Shown here piece after piece: positions 45,974-57,556 of a stretch of 64,000 nucleotides of DNA. The notes beneath the pieces are model-generated. The model ran no database searches. It saw only the letters and a program-made list of their open reading frames with translations, and had not been told where the DNA came from. Source of the stretch: Chloroflexota bacterium (GTDB taxonomy: Bacteria > Chloroflexota > Dehalococcoidia > DSTF01 > RBG-16-68-14). The stretch covers positions 1-64,000 of the forward strand of contig QIFC01000100.1 of NCBI GenBank assembly GCA_003228685.1, read 5' to 3'. Every line of letters starts with the position of its first letter. Positions within the stretch are counted from its first letter, which is position 1. The position numbers and the translations under genes are program-made.

Positions 45974-46956
45974 CCACCGTAGAGACGCCTCCCGCTGCCA
46001 CGCGAGAAGCGCTTGGACCGACGCTGATCGACCTCGCAAAGGAGGGCCTCGACATCGTCGTCGTCGACGCCGACCTCGGCAATTCGACGACCGCGCGCAA
46101 GTTCAAGGCTGAGTACCCGGACCGCTTCTTCACCGTGGGCATCGCCGAAGCGAACATGATCGGCGTCTCGTGCGGTCTCGCGGCCGCCGGCAAGATCGCC
46201 TTCTGCAGCACCTTCGCCGTCTTCCTGCCCGGACACTGCTTCGATCAGATCCGCGTCAGCGTCGCCCAGACGGGGCTGAACGTGAAGATGGTCGCCAGCC
46301 ACACCGGCATCACGGTCGGCGCGGACGGCATCTCCGCCCAGGCGATCGAGGACCTCGCGCTGATGTGCTCGTTGCCGGGCATCAACGTCATCTGCCCCGC
46401 CGATGTCGTCGAGGCGCGGAAGGCGATCGAGGTCGCGGCTAAGACGGATGGGCCCTTCTACATCCGCACCGGCCGGGCCAAGGTCCCCGTGATCTACGGC
46501 GACGGCTACGAGTTCGAGCTGGGCAAGGCGCACCAACTGCGTGACGGCGCCGACGTGACCGTGATCGCCATCGGCGTCATGGTCAGCGCGGCGATCGAGG
46601 CCGCCGAAGCGCTCGCGAATGAGGGCATCGACTGCCGCGTCCTCAACATGGCGACCGTCAGTCCGCTCGACGAAGCCGCGATTACGGCCGCCGCGCGCGA
46701 GACCGGCGCCATCGTCACGGCTGAGGAGCATCTAGTTAAGACCGGCGTCTCTGCCATGGTGTCACAGGTCGTTGGCAGGACCGTCCCGGTACCGATGGGC
46801 GCCGTTGGACTGGACGGCTACGCCGAGTCCGGCAGCCCGGACGAGTTGCTGGAGAAATACGGCCTCACCGCCGATGACATCGTTAGAGAGGTCAAGGCCG
46901 CTATCGCACGCAAGCATGGAGACGCGCCTGGCGCGAGCCGGGACGGAACGTCATGA
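45970..46956 (+). CDS. Transketolase, C-terminal subunit
   Basis: DLAKEGLDIVVVDADLGNSTTARKFKAEYPDRFFTVGIAEANMIGVSCGLAAAGKIAFCSTFAVF. Confidence 0.95.
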   Translation: MTTVETPPAATREALGPTLIDLAKEGLDIVVVDADLGNSTTARKFKAEYPDRFFTVGIAEANMIGVSCGLAAAGKIAFCSTFAVFLPGHCFDQIRVSVAQTGLNVKMVASHTGITVGADGISAQAIEDLALMCSLPGINVICPADVVEARKAIEVAAKTDGPFYIRTGRAKVPVIYGDGYEFELGKAHQLRDGADVTVIAIGVMVSAAIEAAEALANEGIDCRVLNMATVSPLDEAAITAAARETGAIVTAEEHLVKTGVSAMVSQVVGRTVPVPMGAVGLDGYAESGSPDELLEKYGLTADDIVREVKAAIARKHGDAPGASRDGTS

Positions 46957-48083
46957 CGAAGCCTAAGGTATCGGTGCTATTCACCAAGCCGGAGACGGTC
47001 CACGGCGACTACCACCGCCTCTTCGAGCTGGCCGGCGCTGAGGACTACCTAGACAAGTCCGCACACACCATCCTCAAAGACAACATCTCCTGGCACTACC
47101 CGTTCCCCTCGGCGAACACCACGCCGTGGCAGCTAGAGGCATCGATCACGGGGCTGCGCGGCCTCGGCTACAACGAGATCACCTGTGTCCAGAACAAGAC
47201 CGTCGTGACGGACGCGTTCAAGGGCGAAGACCTCAACCATTACGTGCCGATCTTCAAGCACCACGGCGTGCCCGTGCTCTTCAACTTCCGCGACGACGAT
47301 ATGACGTGGGAGGTCTACAAGCCCAAGCGGGAGATGCTGATCCTCGACCAGATCTTCCCGGACGGCATCCAGATCCCGGACTTCTTCCACGGCAAGAACA
47401 TCGTTCATCTGCCAACGGTGAAGTGCCACATCTACACGACGACCACGGGCGCGATGAAGAACGCCTTCGGCGGGCTGCTGAACACGAACCGCCACTACAC
47501 CCACAGCCACATCCACGAGACGCTCGTCGACCTGCTCGGCATCCAGCAGGAGATCCACCCCGGCATCTTCGCGCTGATGGACGGTACCACGGCCGGCAAC
47601 GGTCCCGGCCCGCGCACGATGGATCCCGTGCGAAAGAACGTGATCCTTGGCTCCGGCGACCAGGTCGCCATCGACGCCGTCGCCGCGAGGATGATGGGCA
47701 TGGATCCGCTCAGCATCCCCTACATCAAGCTGGCGCACGAGCAGGGACTCGGCGTCGGCGACCCGAACGAGATCGAGATCGTCGGCGACGACGTCTCCGG
47801 CGAATCGTGGGGCTTCAAGGTCGGCGGGTCGATGCACGCCGTGATGGGCTGGCTGGCCTGGTACGGCCCGACGCGCGTCTTCCAGAAGGCCGTCCTCCAC
47901 ACGCCGCTCGTGCACATCGCCAACTTCTGGTCGGAGGCCTACCACGACTACCTCCACTGGCCGATGAAGGAGCGTAAGATCTACGAGCGCTGGCTGGAGG
48001 AGTCGCCTTGGGGCCGCCTCTTCGCCCGCTACGCGGAAGAAGGCGCCCTCTCGCCGTCCACAGCGCCTGTCGCGAGTTCCTAG
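46953..48083 (+). CDS. DUF362 domain-containing protein
   Basis: HLPTVKCHIYTTTTGAMKNAFGGLLNTNRHYTHSHIHETLVDL; ILGSGDQVAIDAVAARMMGMDP. Confidence 0.85.
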   Translation: MTKPKVSVLFTKPETVHGDYHRLFELAGAEDYLDKSAHTILKDNISWHYPFPSANTTPWQLEASITGLRGLGYNEITCVQNKTVVTDAFKGEDLNHYVPIFKHHGVPVLFNFRDDDMTWEVYKPKREMLILDQIFPDGIQIPDFFHGKNIVHLPTVKCHIYTTTTGAMKNAFGGLLNTNRHYTHSHIHETLVDLLGIQQEIHPGIFALMDGTTAGNGPGPRTMDPVRKNVILGSGDQVAIDAVAARMMGMDPLSIPYIKLAHEQGLGVGDPNEIEIVGDDVSGESWGFKVGGSMHAVMGWLAWYGPTRVFQKAVLHTPLVHIANFWSEAYHDYLHWPMKERKIYERWLEESPWGRLFARYAEEGALSPSTAPVASS

Positions 48084-48112
48084 CGACGAGGCTAGCTTAG
48101 TCAGGCGGCACG

Positions 48113-48694
48113 ATGATGAGGCGGAGAAACAAAGGCTTGGCGGAAGAGCTATCTCGGCTGTTCTACAACAGGAGCGGGCCGACCCTCCGTGCCGTCCAGC
48201 GCCGGATCAGCCAGCCGGGCGTCTGGTGGAAGGTCGCGCAGGTGCTGGGACTGGTGGTCGGAGGTCTGATCGTCGTCGTTTCCGGCACCTTGCCCTGGTG
48301 GGAGCTGGGTTATCTCGAGGCGAACGGCCTCGACCTCCTGCGCGGTCGAGCCGCATTTAGCCTGGGGCTGCTTCTCGTGCTGCTCGGTTTCATGCATGCG
48401 GTTCACCGATCGGAGCGCATTCGCATAGGGAGCGTTGTTGCAGGCTGCGCCATCAGCGTAGCGGTCGTTGCGCTGGCACTCCTCGAGTGGAGTCAATACG
48501 CAAATTTCTCGTGGGAGCGGCCCCTGAACTCGCTCTCCGGGCCACATTATCTTGGTCAGTCTGCCGTACGAGAGGGTCTCAGGCTCACGCTCTACGGCGG
48601 CATCATCGCCTCCTTCGGCTCACTCTGCGGCCTGGTGCGGGATCCAGACCCGGCAGCCGACCCGCCTCCTAGATTCCCCCAGTACGTCAGATAG
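48113..48694 (+). CDS. Hypothetical membrane protein
   Basis: Multiple hydrophobic segments, e.g. [20 protein letters not shown]. Confidence 0.6.
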   Translation: MMRRRNKGLAEELSRLFYNRSGPTLRAVQRRISQPGVWWKVAQVLGLVVGGLIVVVSGTLPWWELGYLEANGLDLLRGRAAFSLGLLLVLLGFMHAVHRSERIRIGSVVAGCAISVAVVALALLEWSQYANFSWERPLNSLSGPHYLGQSAVREGLRLTLYGGIIASFGSLCGLVRDPDPAADPPPRFPQYVR

Positions 48695-48780
48695 CCCTCC
48701 CTGCGGTATTATGGTGCGCGGTGGTCGCGCTGCACGCTGGCGAGAAGCTGGCATGTTCGCGGGCACGGGAGTAGGCGCAA

Positions 48781-50444
<1,664 letters not shown>

Positions 50445-50493
50445 CGCGTTCCTGACCACCCAAGCGCCGACCGAGTTATCATAGGGAAGCGCT

Positions 50494-51495
50494 TTGAACG
50501 TACAGAACCTGCGCGGCAAACTACTGCTATCGGTCCTGCTGGGCGTCGTCGTCTACGCCGGCGTTACCTTCTTCGTCGATTACGACGAAGTTGCCAGCAG
50601 CCTGGCCGATTTCAATTGGGCGCTCCTTCCCCTGATCCTCGTTCTCACGACGATGAACTACCTCTTCCGCTTCGTGAAGTGGGAGTACTACCTGCGCATC
50701 ATCGGCGTGAGGGGCCTCCGCCGCCGCGACAGCTTCCTGATCTTCTTCTCCGGCCTGGGCATGGTGATCACGCCGGGGAAGGTGGGCGAATGGATCAAGA
50801 GCTACCTGCTGCGCGAAGTCCATGGCACGCCGATCGCGCGCTCCGCGCCGATCCTGATCGCGGAGCGCCTCACGGACAGCATCGCGCTCCTCATCATCGT
50901 CGCCGCCGGTGTCTTCGTGTTCGGCGATTTCTGGCTGGCGTTCGTCGTCGTCGCGGTTGGTGTCGTCCTCTTCGTCGCGGTCTCGCGCCACCGTCCCACC
51001 GCGATGCGCATCCTCCATCTGGGCGACCGCATACCGGTCGTCAAGCGCTTCGTCCCTCAGCTCGAGGAGTTCTACGAATCGACGTACGTCCTGATGTCGC
51101 CGCGTGCGGTGATCTTGATGGGCGCGCTCAGCACCTTCTCGTGGTTCTTCGAAGTGCTGGGCTTCTACTTCACGTTCGTCGGCCTCGGGCAGCCGCACAG
51201 CGCTGAACTGCTGTTGCAGGCCGCTTTCATCCTGCCGATCGCCACGCTCGCCAGCGCGGTCCTGATGACTCCGGGCGGCCTGGGCGTCGCGGAGGGCGCC
51301 CTGGTCACGCTTTCAGTCGCGCTGGTGGGCATCATGCGCAGCGAAGCCGCGGTCGCGACGTTCATCATCCGCTTCGGCACGCTCTGGTTTGGCGTGATCG
51401 TCGGCCTGATCGCGTTCGCGATTCTCAGCAGGCGGCTTTCGCTGGACGAGGAGCCGGAGACCCCCGCGCCGGTTGCCGCGGAATCGCCTCCGTAG
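50494..51495 (+). CDS. Lysylphosphatidylglycerol synthase TM-region/UPF0104 family protein
   Basis: Multi-TM; GMVITPGKVGEWIKSYLLREVHGTPIARSAPILIAERLTD; TPGGLGVAEGALV. Confidence 0.9.
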   Translation: MNVQNLRGKLLLSVLLGVVVYAGVTFFVDYDEVASSLADFNWALLPLILVLTTMNYLFRFVKWEYYLRIIGVRGLRRRDSFLIFFSGLGMVITPGKVGEWIKSYLLREVHGTPIARSAPILIAERLTDSIALLIIVAAGVFVFGDFWLAFVVVAVGVVLFVAVSRHRPTAMRILHLGDRIPVVKRFVPQLEEFYESTYVLMSPRAVILMGALSTFSWFFEVLGFYFTFVGLGQPHSAELLLQAAFILPIATLASAVLMTPGGLGVAEGALVTLSVALVGIMRSEAAVATFIIRFGTLWFGVIVGLIAFAILSRRLSLDEEPETPAPVAAESPP

Positions 51496-51504
51496 GTTGG
51501 CGGC

Positions 51505-52455
51505 ATGCGCGCCCCCACCTTCTTCGCATTCCGATCGGACCTAGCTTCTAGGGCGGCGGCGCTCTCATTCACCTCCAACTTCATGCTGATGATCCTGAAG
51601 ATCGTCGTCGGGATCACCGCAGGCAGCGTTGCCGTGCTCTCAGACGGCGTCGACAGCGCGCAGGACAGCATCGCGTCGATCTTCGCGTTCATCAGCATCA
51701 GGCTCGCCGCCGCTCCCGCCGACGAAGAGCATCCATACGGCCACGGCAAAGCCGAGGCCGTAGCCGCGGCCGGACAGGCGCTCTTGATCGCTGGCGGCGG
51801 CGGCTACATCGTCTACCAGGCTGTGCAGCGCCTGATCGATCGCGATGTCGAGATCGACACCACTCCGGGGCTGATCGCGCTTGGCGTTACGGCGGTCGTC
51901 AACGTGGCGGTCGTGTGGTATGTTAGCCGCGCCGCCCGCAGCACCGGCTCGGTGGCGCTGAAGGCCGATGCGCGCCACCTCTGGACGAACGTTGCGCAGG
52001 CCGGAGGCGTCTTGCTGGCGCTTACCCTCGTTGCCGCGACCGGCTATACGATCTTCGACCCGATCATGGCGCTGCTGTTGGCGGCTTACATCCTCTGGAC
52101 CGCCAGCCAGGTGTTCACGACCGCACTGGCGGAAATTATGGACATGCGGCTGCCGCCGGACGAAGAGCGGCTGGTGACCGCCTGCATCGACGAATATCGC
52201 GAGCATGGTGTCCGCGGCTACCATCATGTTCGCACGCGCAAAGCCGGCCGCCAACGCTACATCGATTTCCATCTGCTGGTCGACCCAGAGGAGACCATCG
52301 AGCAGGCACACACGGTCTGCGATGTCTTGGAAAGAGCGATCCAACGAGCACTGCCCGGCGCCGTCGTCCACATCCATCTGGAGCCTGACGACGGCCGCTA
52401 TCGCGGGCCGGAGCACGCTGGGGATCAGGTGGGCCGGCAATCCAACCGCGACTAG
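51505..52455 (+). CDS. Cation diffusion facilitator family transporter
   Basis: GITAGSVAVLSDGVDSAQDSIASIFAFISIRLAAAPADEEHPYGHGKAEAVAA; HHVRTRKAGRQRYIDFHLLVDPEETIEQAH. Confidence 0.95.
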   Translation: MRAPTFFAFRSDLASRAAALSFTSNFMLMILKIVVGITAGSVAVLSDGVDSAQDSIASIFAFISIRLAAAPADEEHPYGHGKAEAVAAAGQALLIAGGGGYIVYQAVQRLIDRDVEIDTTPGLIALGVTAVVNVAVVWYVSRAARSTGSVALKADARHLWTNVAQAGGVLLALTLVAATGYTIFDPIMALLLAAYILWTASQVFTTALAEIMDMRLPPDEERLVTACIDEYREHGVRGYHHVRTRKAGRQRYIDFHLLVDPEETIEQAHTVCDVLERAIQRALPGAVVHIHLEPDDGRYRGPEHAGDQVGRQSNRD

Positions 52456-52459
52456 GGAG

Positions 52460-53254
52460 CTAGCCGCCCGCCGGGTCGAGCACCCAGATTTCGGCGCTCC
52501 CCGGCGCGGGCAGGGCGTCGACATCGAACCCAACCGTCGAGTTGCCCAGTTCGCGCGCGTTCTTGCCCTCCAAGAACGCGTCGACTGGTTCCAGCCCGAT
52601 CGATAGCGCCGTCGTGCCGTAGTGCATGGGGATGACTACGCGCGGGCCAATCTGCTCGACGATCGCGGTAGCCCCGGCAGCGTCGATCGTGAACACGCCG
52701 CCCACCGGGATCAGCAGTACGTCGATCGCTCCAAGCTCATCGAGCTGATCGCCGGTCATCTCTGACTCCCCGTAGTCACCCATATGGGCGATGCGGATCC
52801 CGCCGGTCTCGATGACGAAGATCGTGCTCAGTCCGCGCTCCTGACCATTGCTGCTATCGTGAAACGACTCGATCGAAAAGATGCGCGTGTCACCGAACGT
52901 CTCGTCGAAGTCCGCCCAGTCGCCGTCTACTAACCCGCGCAGCACCGTGGCGTCTCCCGCCAACGCCACGTTGTTGTGGTCGGGGTGTTCGTGGCTCGCG
53001 GTCATCACGTCCGCCGCCAGCTCTTCAGCCGTTGGCACCAGATAGCCGATCTCGCTGTACGGATCGAACACGACGCGCGTGCCGTCCGTCGCCACGAGCG
53101 TGAACATCGCCTGCCCCCACCAGGTCAGCTCCGCTGTGCCCCGATCCTCAATGATGGGTGCGTCTGAAGCCCCCCGAGAGGCGTCGTCGCTGCAGGCGGC
53201 CGCCAGCAGTCCCGCGCTAAGCAGGAACGCAAGCGCTAGGTAGCGGATGTTCAT
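52460..53254 (-). CDS. MBL-fold metal-dependent hydrolase lipoprotein
   Basis: Lipobox LLAAACSDD; LTWWGQAMFTLVATDGTRVVFDPY; MTASHEHPDHNN; VVIPMHYGTT. Confidence 0.88.
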   Translation of the reverse strand: MNIRYLALAFLLSAGLLAAACSDDASRGASDAPIIEDRGTAELTWWGQAMFTLVATDGTRVVFDPYSEIGYLVPTAEELAADVMTASHEHPDHNNVALAGDATVLRGLVDGDWADFDETFGDTRIFSIESFHDSSNGQERGLSTIFVIETGGIRIAHMGDYGESEMTGDQLDELGAIDVLLIPVGGVFTIDAAGATAIVEQIGPRVVIPMHYGTTALSIGLEPVDAFLEGKNARELGNSTVGFDVDALPAPGSAEIWVLDPAGG

Positions 53255-53265
53255 CGATGGCCTCC

Positions 53266-53595
53266 TTACTCGATAATGGGCTTCTCTTCCGTCACGATCA
53301 TGAAGCTCTTACTGTGGTCGATGAACTTCACCTCGTCCTCGCGGGCAGTCGCCGTCTCTTCGGTTACGAAGGCCTTCCGCATCGACAGCAGGTCGTCGAA
53401 CCAGAGTTCGGCGGCGCCGTCGTAGGAGGGGGGCAGATCGCTGCCATACAGTTCGGGCACTGTGTGGCACTGCACGTAGCGGCGGACCCCCGGGATCGCT
53501 GCGGCGATTGGTGCGTGGACCTCTCGCCAGTGCGTCTGGAACTCGGTCACCGACATGCCTTCTTTCCGTGTGATGACGTAGATTAGCTTCACCAT
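53266..53595 (-). CDS. EthD family protein
   Basis: MVKLIYVITRKEGMSVTEFQTHWREVHAPIAAAIPGVRRYVQ. Confidence 0.9.
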   Translation of the reverse strand: MVKLIYVITRKEGMSVTEFQTHWREVHAPIAAAIPGVRRYVQCHTVPELYGSDLPPSYDGAAELWFDDLLSMRKAFVTEETATAREDEVKFIDHSKSFMIVTEEKPIIE

Positions 53596-53614
53596 CTCCG
53601 TTCCTCCCAGCCTG

Positions 53615-55483
53615 CTACTGCCCGTCTCGTTCCGATTTCGCGGCAGCGACCGCCGCCGGCCGTTCGCCCTCTGCTTTCGCGGGATCGACCAGGCTGATCA
53701 GCGTCTGGCCGGCCTTCACCGTCGGTGTCGCGTCTGCGGACACGACGTTTAGCTCTCCCGCTTCGGTCACGATGAAGAGGCGCAGCGCATCCTCACCGTA
53801 CATGGCCACGAAGTCCTCGTAATCGAACTCTTCTGAGAGCGTCGTCGACTTCACGACCGCTCCGTCCGCTACACGTTCGCTCACGTAATCGTGCGTCGCT
53901 CGCGCACCGAACAAGATGCGCCCGCGCAGGTGGCGTGGGATCGTCTGGCGGTCGTCCGGGTCTTCATGGACGACTTCGACCTTCGGCGCCATCTGGTACA
54001 CGTGTTGCCGGTCGAAGATCTCCGCGAAGCGTTGAGCGGCCAGCGCGTTCACCTCATCGTTTAGCGTCACCGCCAGCATCCGGACGATGTCGTCGAGGTC
54101 AAGCTCGTGCTCCACGTCTTCGGACAGCACGTTCGCGTAATGCGCGTGGAGCCCCGCCAGCTTCGCGTCGTGGACGTTCGCTCGGTTGCTATCGATCAGG
54201 ACCGTGGTGATCTCGTTCGCCTGGAGGGCGGCGGCCAGCTCGCGCGCCCATGGATGCGCGCCGACGATCAGCACGCCCTGCGGATTCGGCCGCGCTAGGC
54301 TCAACGCCCGCGCGATGTAAGGCCCAGCCACGCCGTAGAACGCGATCGTTCCGATCACAACCAGGAACGTCAGCGGCACGAGGCGTTCTGCGTCCGCGAA
54401 GCCCTCATCGGCCAACCGTAGCGCGAGGATCGACGCCAGCGAAACGGCAACGATGCCTCGCGGCGCCATCAGCGCGAGGAACGTCCGCTCCTGCCAGCTC
54501 AGCGAAGAGCGCAGCGTAGAGATCGCAACCGCGAGCGGCCGCGCCACGATGATCAGCGTGGCCAGGAACGCGGCGTCCAGCAGGTCGATCGTTTTCAGGT
54601 CGTCGACCTCCAGCCGCGCCGCCAGCACGATGAACAGCGTACCGATCAGCAGGACGCGCAGGCTCTCCTTGAACTCCAGAATGTGACGCACGCTCACGGT
54701 TCGCTGGTTCGCGAGCGCGATGCCCATCACGGTCGCCGCGAGCAGGCCGGACTCTGCCTGGATCCAGTTCGCGGACGCCGTGGCCGCCAGCACGGCCATG
54801 AGCATCACGGGGTTCTGCAACTCGTCTGGGATCCAGTAGCGCTGGAGGAGGATGACCATCGCGCCAGCCGCCAGCAATCCGATCCCTCCTCCGGCCACCA
54901 GCGTCATCAACACGGCCTGCGTCGCCTGGAGCGTTGCCTCTTCGACGCCCTCGGCGAAGATCGCCTGGAACAGGAGCACGGCCAGCACGGCCCCGATCGG
55001 GTCGATGATGATCGCCTCCCAGCGCAGCAGCGCTTTCGTCTGTCCGGTCGGCCGGATGTGGTCCAGCAGCGGGATCACAACCGTTGGGCCCGTCACGACG
55101 AGCACGGCGCCCAGTAGGAGCGAGAGCGACAGGCTGAGGTCGAGCACGAAGTACGCGAACACCGTCGCGACGAGGAGCGTCACCGCCGTGCCGACGATGA
55201 TCAGATTGCGCACGACCCGGCCTACGCCGCGCACCTCCGCGACGCGCAGGCCCAGGCCGCCCTCGAACAGGATGACCGCGACGGATAGCGAGACGGCCGA
55301 TATCAGCAGGTCGTCGCCGAACAGCTTCTCGGGCTCGATAAACCCCGTACCCGCGCCCGCAATCAATCCCAGCGCGAGCAGGAGCAGGATCGAGGGCAGG
55401 CGGAGCCGGGAAGCGATCCATTGCGCGCCTACGCCCAACAGCACGACGGCTGCCAGGCGGAGGACGATCTCTTCGGCTGTCAT
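53615..55483 (-). CDS. CPA1-type Na+/H+ (cation:proton) antiporter with TrkA-N domain
   Basis: LGLIAGAGTGFIEPEKLFGDDLLISAVSLSVAVILFEGGLGL; VVTGPTVVIPLLDHIRPTGQTKALLRWEAIIIDPIGAVLAVLLF; VLIVGAHPWARELAAALQANEITTVLID. Confidence 0.92.
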   Translation of the reverse strand: MTAEEIVLRLAAVVLLGVGAQWIASRLRLPSILLLLALGLIAGAGTGFIEPEKLFGDDLLISAVSLSVAVILFEGGLGLRVAEVRGVGRVVRNLIIVGTAVTLLVATVFAYFVLDLSLSLSLLLGAVLVVTGPTVVIPLLDHIRPTGQTKALLRWEAIIIDPIGAVLAVLLFQAIFAEGVEEATLQATQAVLMTLVAGGGIGLLAAGAMVILLQRYWIPDELQNPVMLMAVLAATASANWIQAESGLLAATVMGIALANQRTVSVRHILEFKESLRVLLIGTLFIVLAARLEVDDLKTIDLLDAAFLATLIIVARPLAVAISTLRSSLSWQERTFLALMAPRGIVAVSLASILALRLADEGFADAERLVPLTFLVVIGTIAFYGVAGPYIARALSLARPNPQGVLIVGAHPWARELAAALQANEITTVLIDSNRANVHDAKLAGLHAHYANVLSEDVEHELDLDDIVRMLAVTLNDEVNALAAQRFAEIFDRQHVYQMAPKVEVVHEDPDDRQTIPRHLRGRILFGARATHDYVSERVADGAVVKSTTLSEEFDYEDFVAMYGEDALRLFIVTEAGELNVVSADATPTVKAGQTLISLVDPAKAEGERPAAVAAAKSERDGQ

Positions 55484-55491
55484 GGTCGGTG

Positions 55492-57039
55492 TTAGACCGC
55501 GCGGAGTTCCCGCAGCGTGCGTGGCAGCTCTGGCAGCAGGTCGCTGGCGAGCATGCCGGTGTCCCCGAGTTCGGGCTTGAGGCCTTGCGCCGCTGCCGCG
55601 TGTCCGTACGCGCCGCAGCAGGCCGCCTCGAACGGGGCAAGGCCTTGCGCCATCAGCCCGGCGATCGCGCCCGCAAGCACGTCGCCCGTTCCCGCCGACG
55701 CGAGCGCCGCGTTCGCGTACGGGTTCACGCCAGCGCGGCCGTCCGGCGCGGCGATGATGCTGTACGCTCCCTTGAGGACAACAACCTGCTTGAACTCGGC
55801 CGCCGCTTTCTGCGCGGAGGCCAGCCGGTTCGCCTGGATCTCCCCGATGGGGCGTCGCGTCAGCCTGGAATGCTCGCCGGGGTGCGGCGTGAGTACGCAT
55901 CGCGCGGCGACTCGCTCCCACCAGTGCGGCAGCTTCGCCAGGTTGTTGAGCCCGTCAGCGTCGACCAGCACAGGGGGGCCTTCCTCGTTGAGGGACGTGA
56001 GTAGCTGCCGGACGAACGCCGTCTGCGACGCGCCCTGGCCGAGTCCGGGCCCGAGCAGCAGCGCGTCGTAGCGTTCTAGCGCGCTGACGGCTTCGGTTGC
56101 CGCCGAAGCCGTAACGGCTCCGCCGCTATCGCTCAGGGGCAGGAAGGTCGCTTCCGTCACCCCCGGTGCGATTATTGGCAGGGCGCTCTCCGGGCAAGCG
56201 ACCGTTACCAGGCCGGCCCCTGAGCGCAGCGCGCCCAGAGCGGCCAGCCGCGCCGCGCCAACGTACTGCCGCGAGCCCGCTACGACCAGCAGCCGTCCGA
56301 ACGCGCCCTTGTTCGCGCTGGCGGGGCGTTCCGGGAGCCGGTCGCGCACCCAGCGCGCGTTCAGCAACTCGACGGGCAGCGCCTCGACGGCCTCGGCCGG
56401 CAGGCCGAGATCGATCAGCTCTATCTGGCCGGCGAACTCCGCGCCGGGCAGTGTGTGCAGTCCGAACTTCGAGCAGCCCAACACAATAGTCACGTCCGCG
56501 CGCAGGGCGCGCGGGTCGACGGCGCCTGTGTCAGCGTCAACGCCCGATGGGACGTCCACCGCGAAGACCTTCGGGCCCGCAGGCTTCGCGCGGGCCTTCG
56601 ACACGAGATCGAGCGCGTGCGCGAACGTGCCGTCCAGCGGCCGCGCGCGGCCCGTGCCCAGTATCGCGTCGACGACCGCCTCAGCGCCGGACAGGGCCTC
56701 TTCGAGCTGCGTCAGGTCATTGGCAGCCTGGCGCACGACGATCTCGCGCTCGACAAGCTGCTTCAGGTTCGGATCGGCTTCGTCGCGCTCTGCCAGCAGC
56801 ACCACCTCGACCTGCGCGCCCCAGTCTTGCAGATGGCGTGCCGCCACCAGGCCGTCGCCGCCGTTGTTGCCGGGCCCCACGAGCACGGCGACGCGGCACC
56901 CGGGAGCGGCGCCCAGATTCACCCAAACCTCCTGCGCGACGCCCAGGCCCGCTTCCTCCATCAGGACGTCGGGAGGGCGGCCCTCGCCTGCCGCCTGCTC
57001 CTCCAGCGCGCGCATCTGGGCGGCGGTGACGAGCTTCAC
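55492..57039 (-). CDS. nnr: Bifunctional NAD(P)H-hydrate epimerase/ADP-dependent dehydratase
   Basis: MRALEEQAAGEGRPPDVLMEEAG, VLVGPGNNGGDGLVAARHL, VLTPHPGEHSRL, ASAGTGDVLAGAIAGLMAQGL. Confidence 0.95.
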   Translation of the reverse strand: MKLVTAAQMRALEEQAAGEGRPPDVLMEEAGLGVAQEVWVNLGAAPGCRVAVLVGPGNNGGDGLVAARHLQDWGAQVEVVLLAERDEADPNLKQLVEREIVVRQAANDLTQLEEALSGAEAVVDAILGTGRARPLDGTFAHALDLVSKARAKPAGPKVFAVDVPSGVDADTGAVDPRALRADVTIVLGCSKFGLHTLPGAEFAGQIELIDLGLPAEAVEALPVELLNARWVRDRLPERPASANKGAFGRLLVVAGSRQYVGAARLAALGALRSGAGLVTVACPESALPIIAPGVTEATFLPLSDSGGAVTASAATEAVSALERYDALLLGPGLGQGASQTAFVRQLLTSLNEEGPPVLVDADGLNNLAKLPHWWERVAARCVLTPHPGEHSRLTRRPIGEIQANRLASAQKAAAEFKQVVVLKGAYSIIAAPDGRAGVNPYANAALASAGTGDVLAGAIAGLMAQGLAPFEAACCGAYGHAAAAQGLKPELGDTGMLASDLLPELPRTLRELRAV

Positions 57040-57470
57040 AGCAGGCCGCGCTCCGTCAGGCGCTTCACGAGCCGTTCGCGGCTCACCGCCGGGTCTTCTT
57101 CGTCGTCACGGGACGCGACCACAGACGCGATCGCGTACTCGCGTTCATGACTGAGTGAGACGTCGATGCCATAGAGGCCCATCTCTTCGGCGCGCTCCTT
57201 AGCGCCGCCGTAGAGGTAGACGAGCGGCTTGCCTCGCCGGTCCGGCAGCACCTCGATCTCGCGCCAGCCGACGCCGCGAACGCCCGTACCGAGCGCCTTC
57301 ATCACCGCCTCCTTGGCGGCGAACCTGGCCGCCAGCTCCGGCACGCGGCCGCGACAGAACGCCACCTCTGTGGGCGTGTAGACGCGCTTCAGGAAGCGCT
57401 CGCCGTGGCGTTCCAGCACACGTCGCACACGCGGGATCTCGATCGTGTCGATGCCGACCGCATAGGGCAT
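57036..57470 (-). CDS. acpS: Holo-[acyl-carrier-protein] synthase
   Basis: GIDTIEIPRVRRVLERHGERFLKRVYTPTEVAFCRGR; LAARFAAKEAVMKALGTG; SLSHEREYAIASVV. Confidence 0.95.
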   Translation of the reverse strand: MPYAVGIDTIEIPRVRRVLERHGERFLKRVYTPTEVAFCRGRVPELAARFAAKEAVMKALGTGVRGVGWREIEVLPDRRGKPLVYLYGGAKERAEEMGLYGIDVSLSHEREYAIASVVASRDDEEDPAVSRERLVKRLTERGLL

Positions 57471-57530
57471 AGCAGGGAGAGTGTAGCGGAAGAGCGCGCG
57501 ATTGCCCCATCCTGATGCTGCCGCAGGCCT

Positions 57531-57555
57531 CCGTCCTGAGCCTGTCGAAGGATGG
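57531..57555. repeat. REP-like imperfect hairpin
   Basis: CCGTCCT-gagcctgtcga-AGGATGG. Confidence 0.5.
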
Positions 57556-57556
57556 C

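Noticed and set aside
53615-55921. 768-aa version of the antiporter ORF
   Set aside because: The extra N-terminal Arg/Ala-rich 146 aa overlaps the nnr gene; MTAEEIVLRLAAVVLLGVGAQW at 55483 is the plausible start
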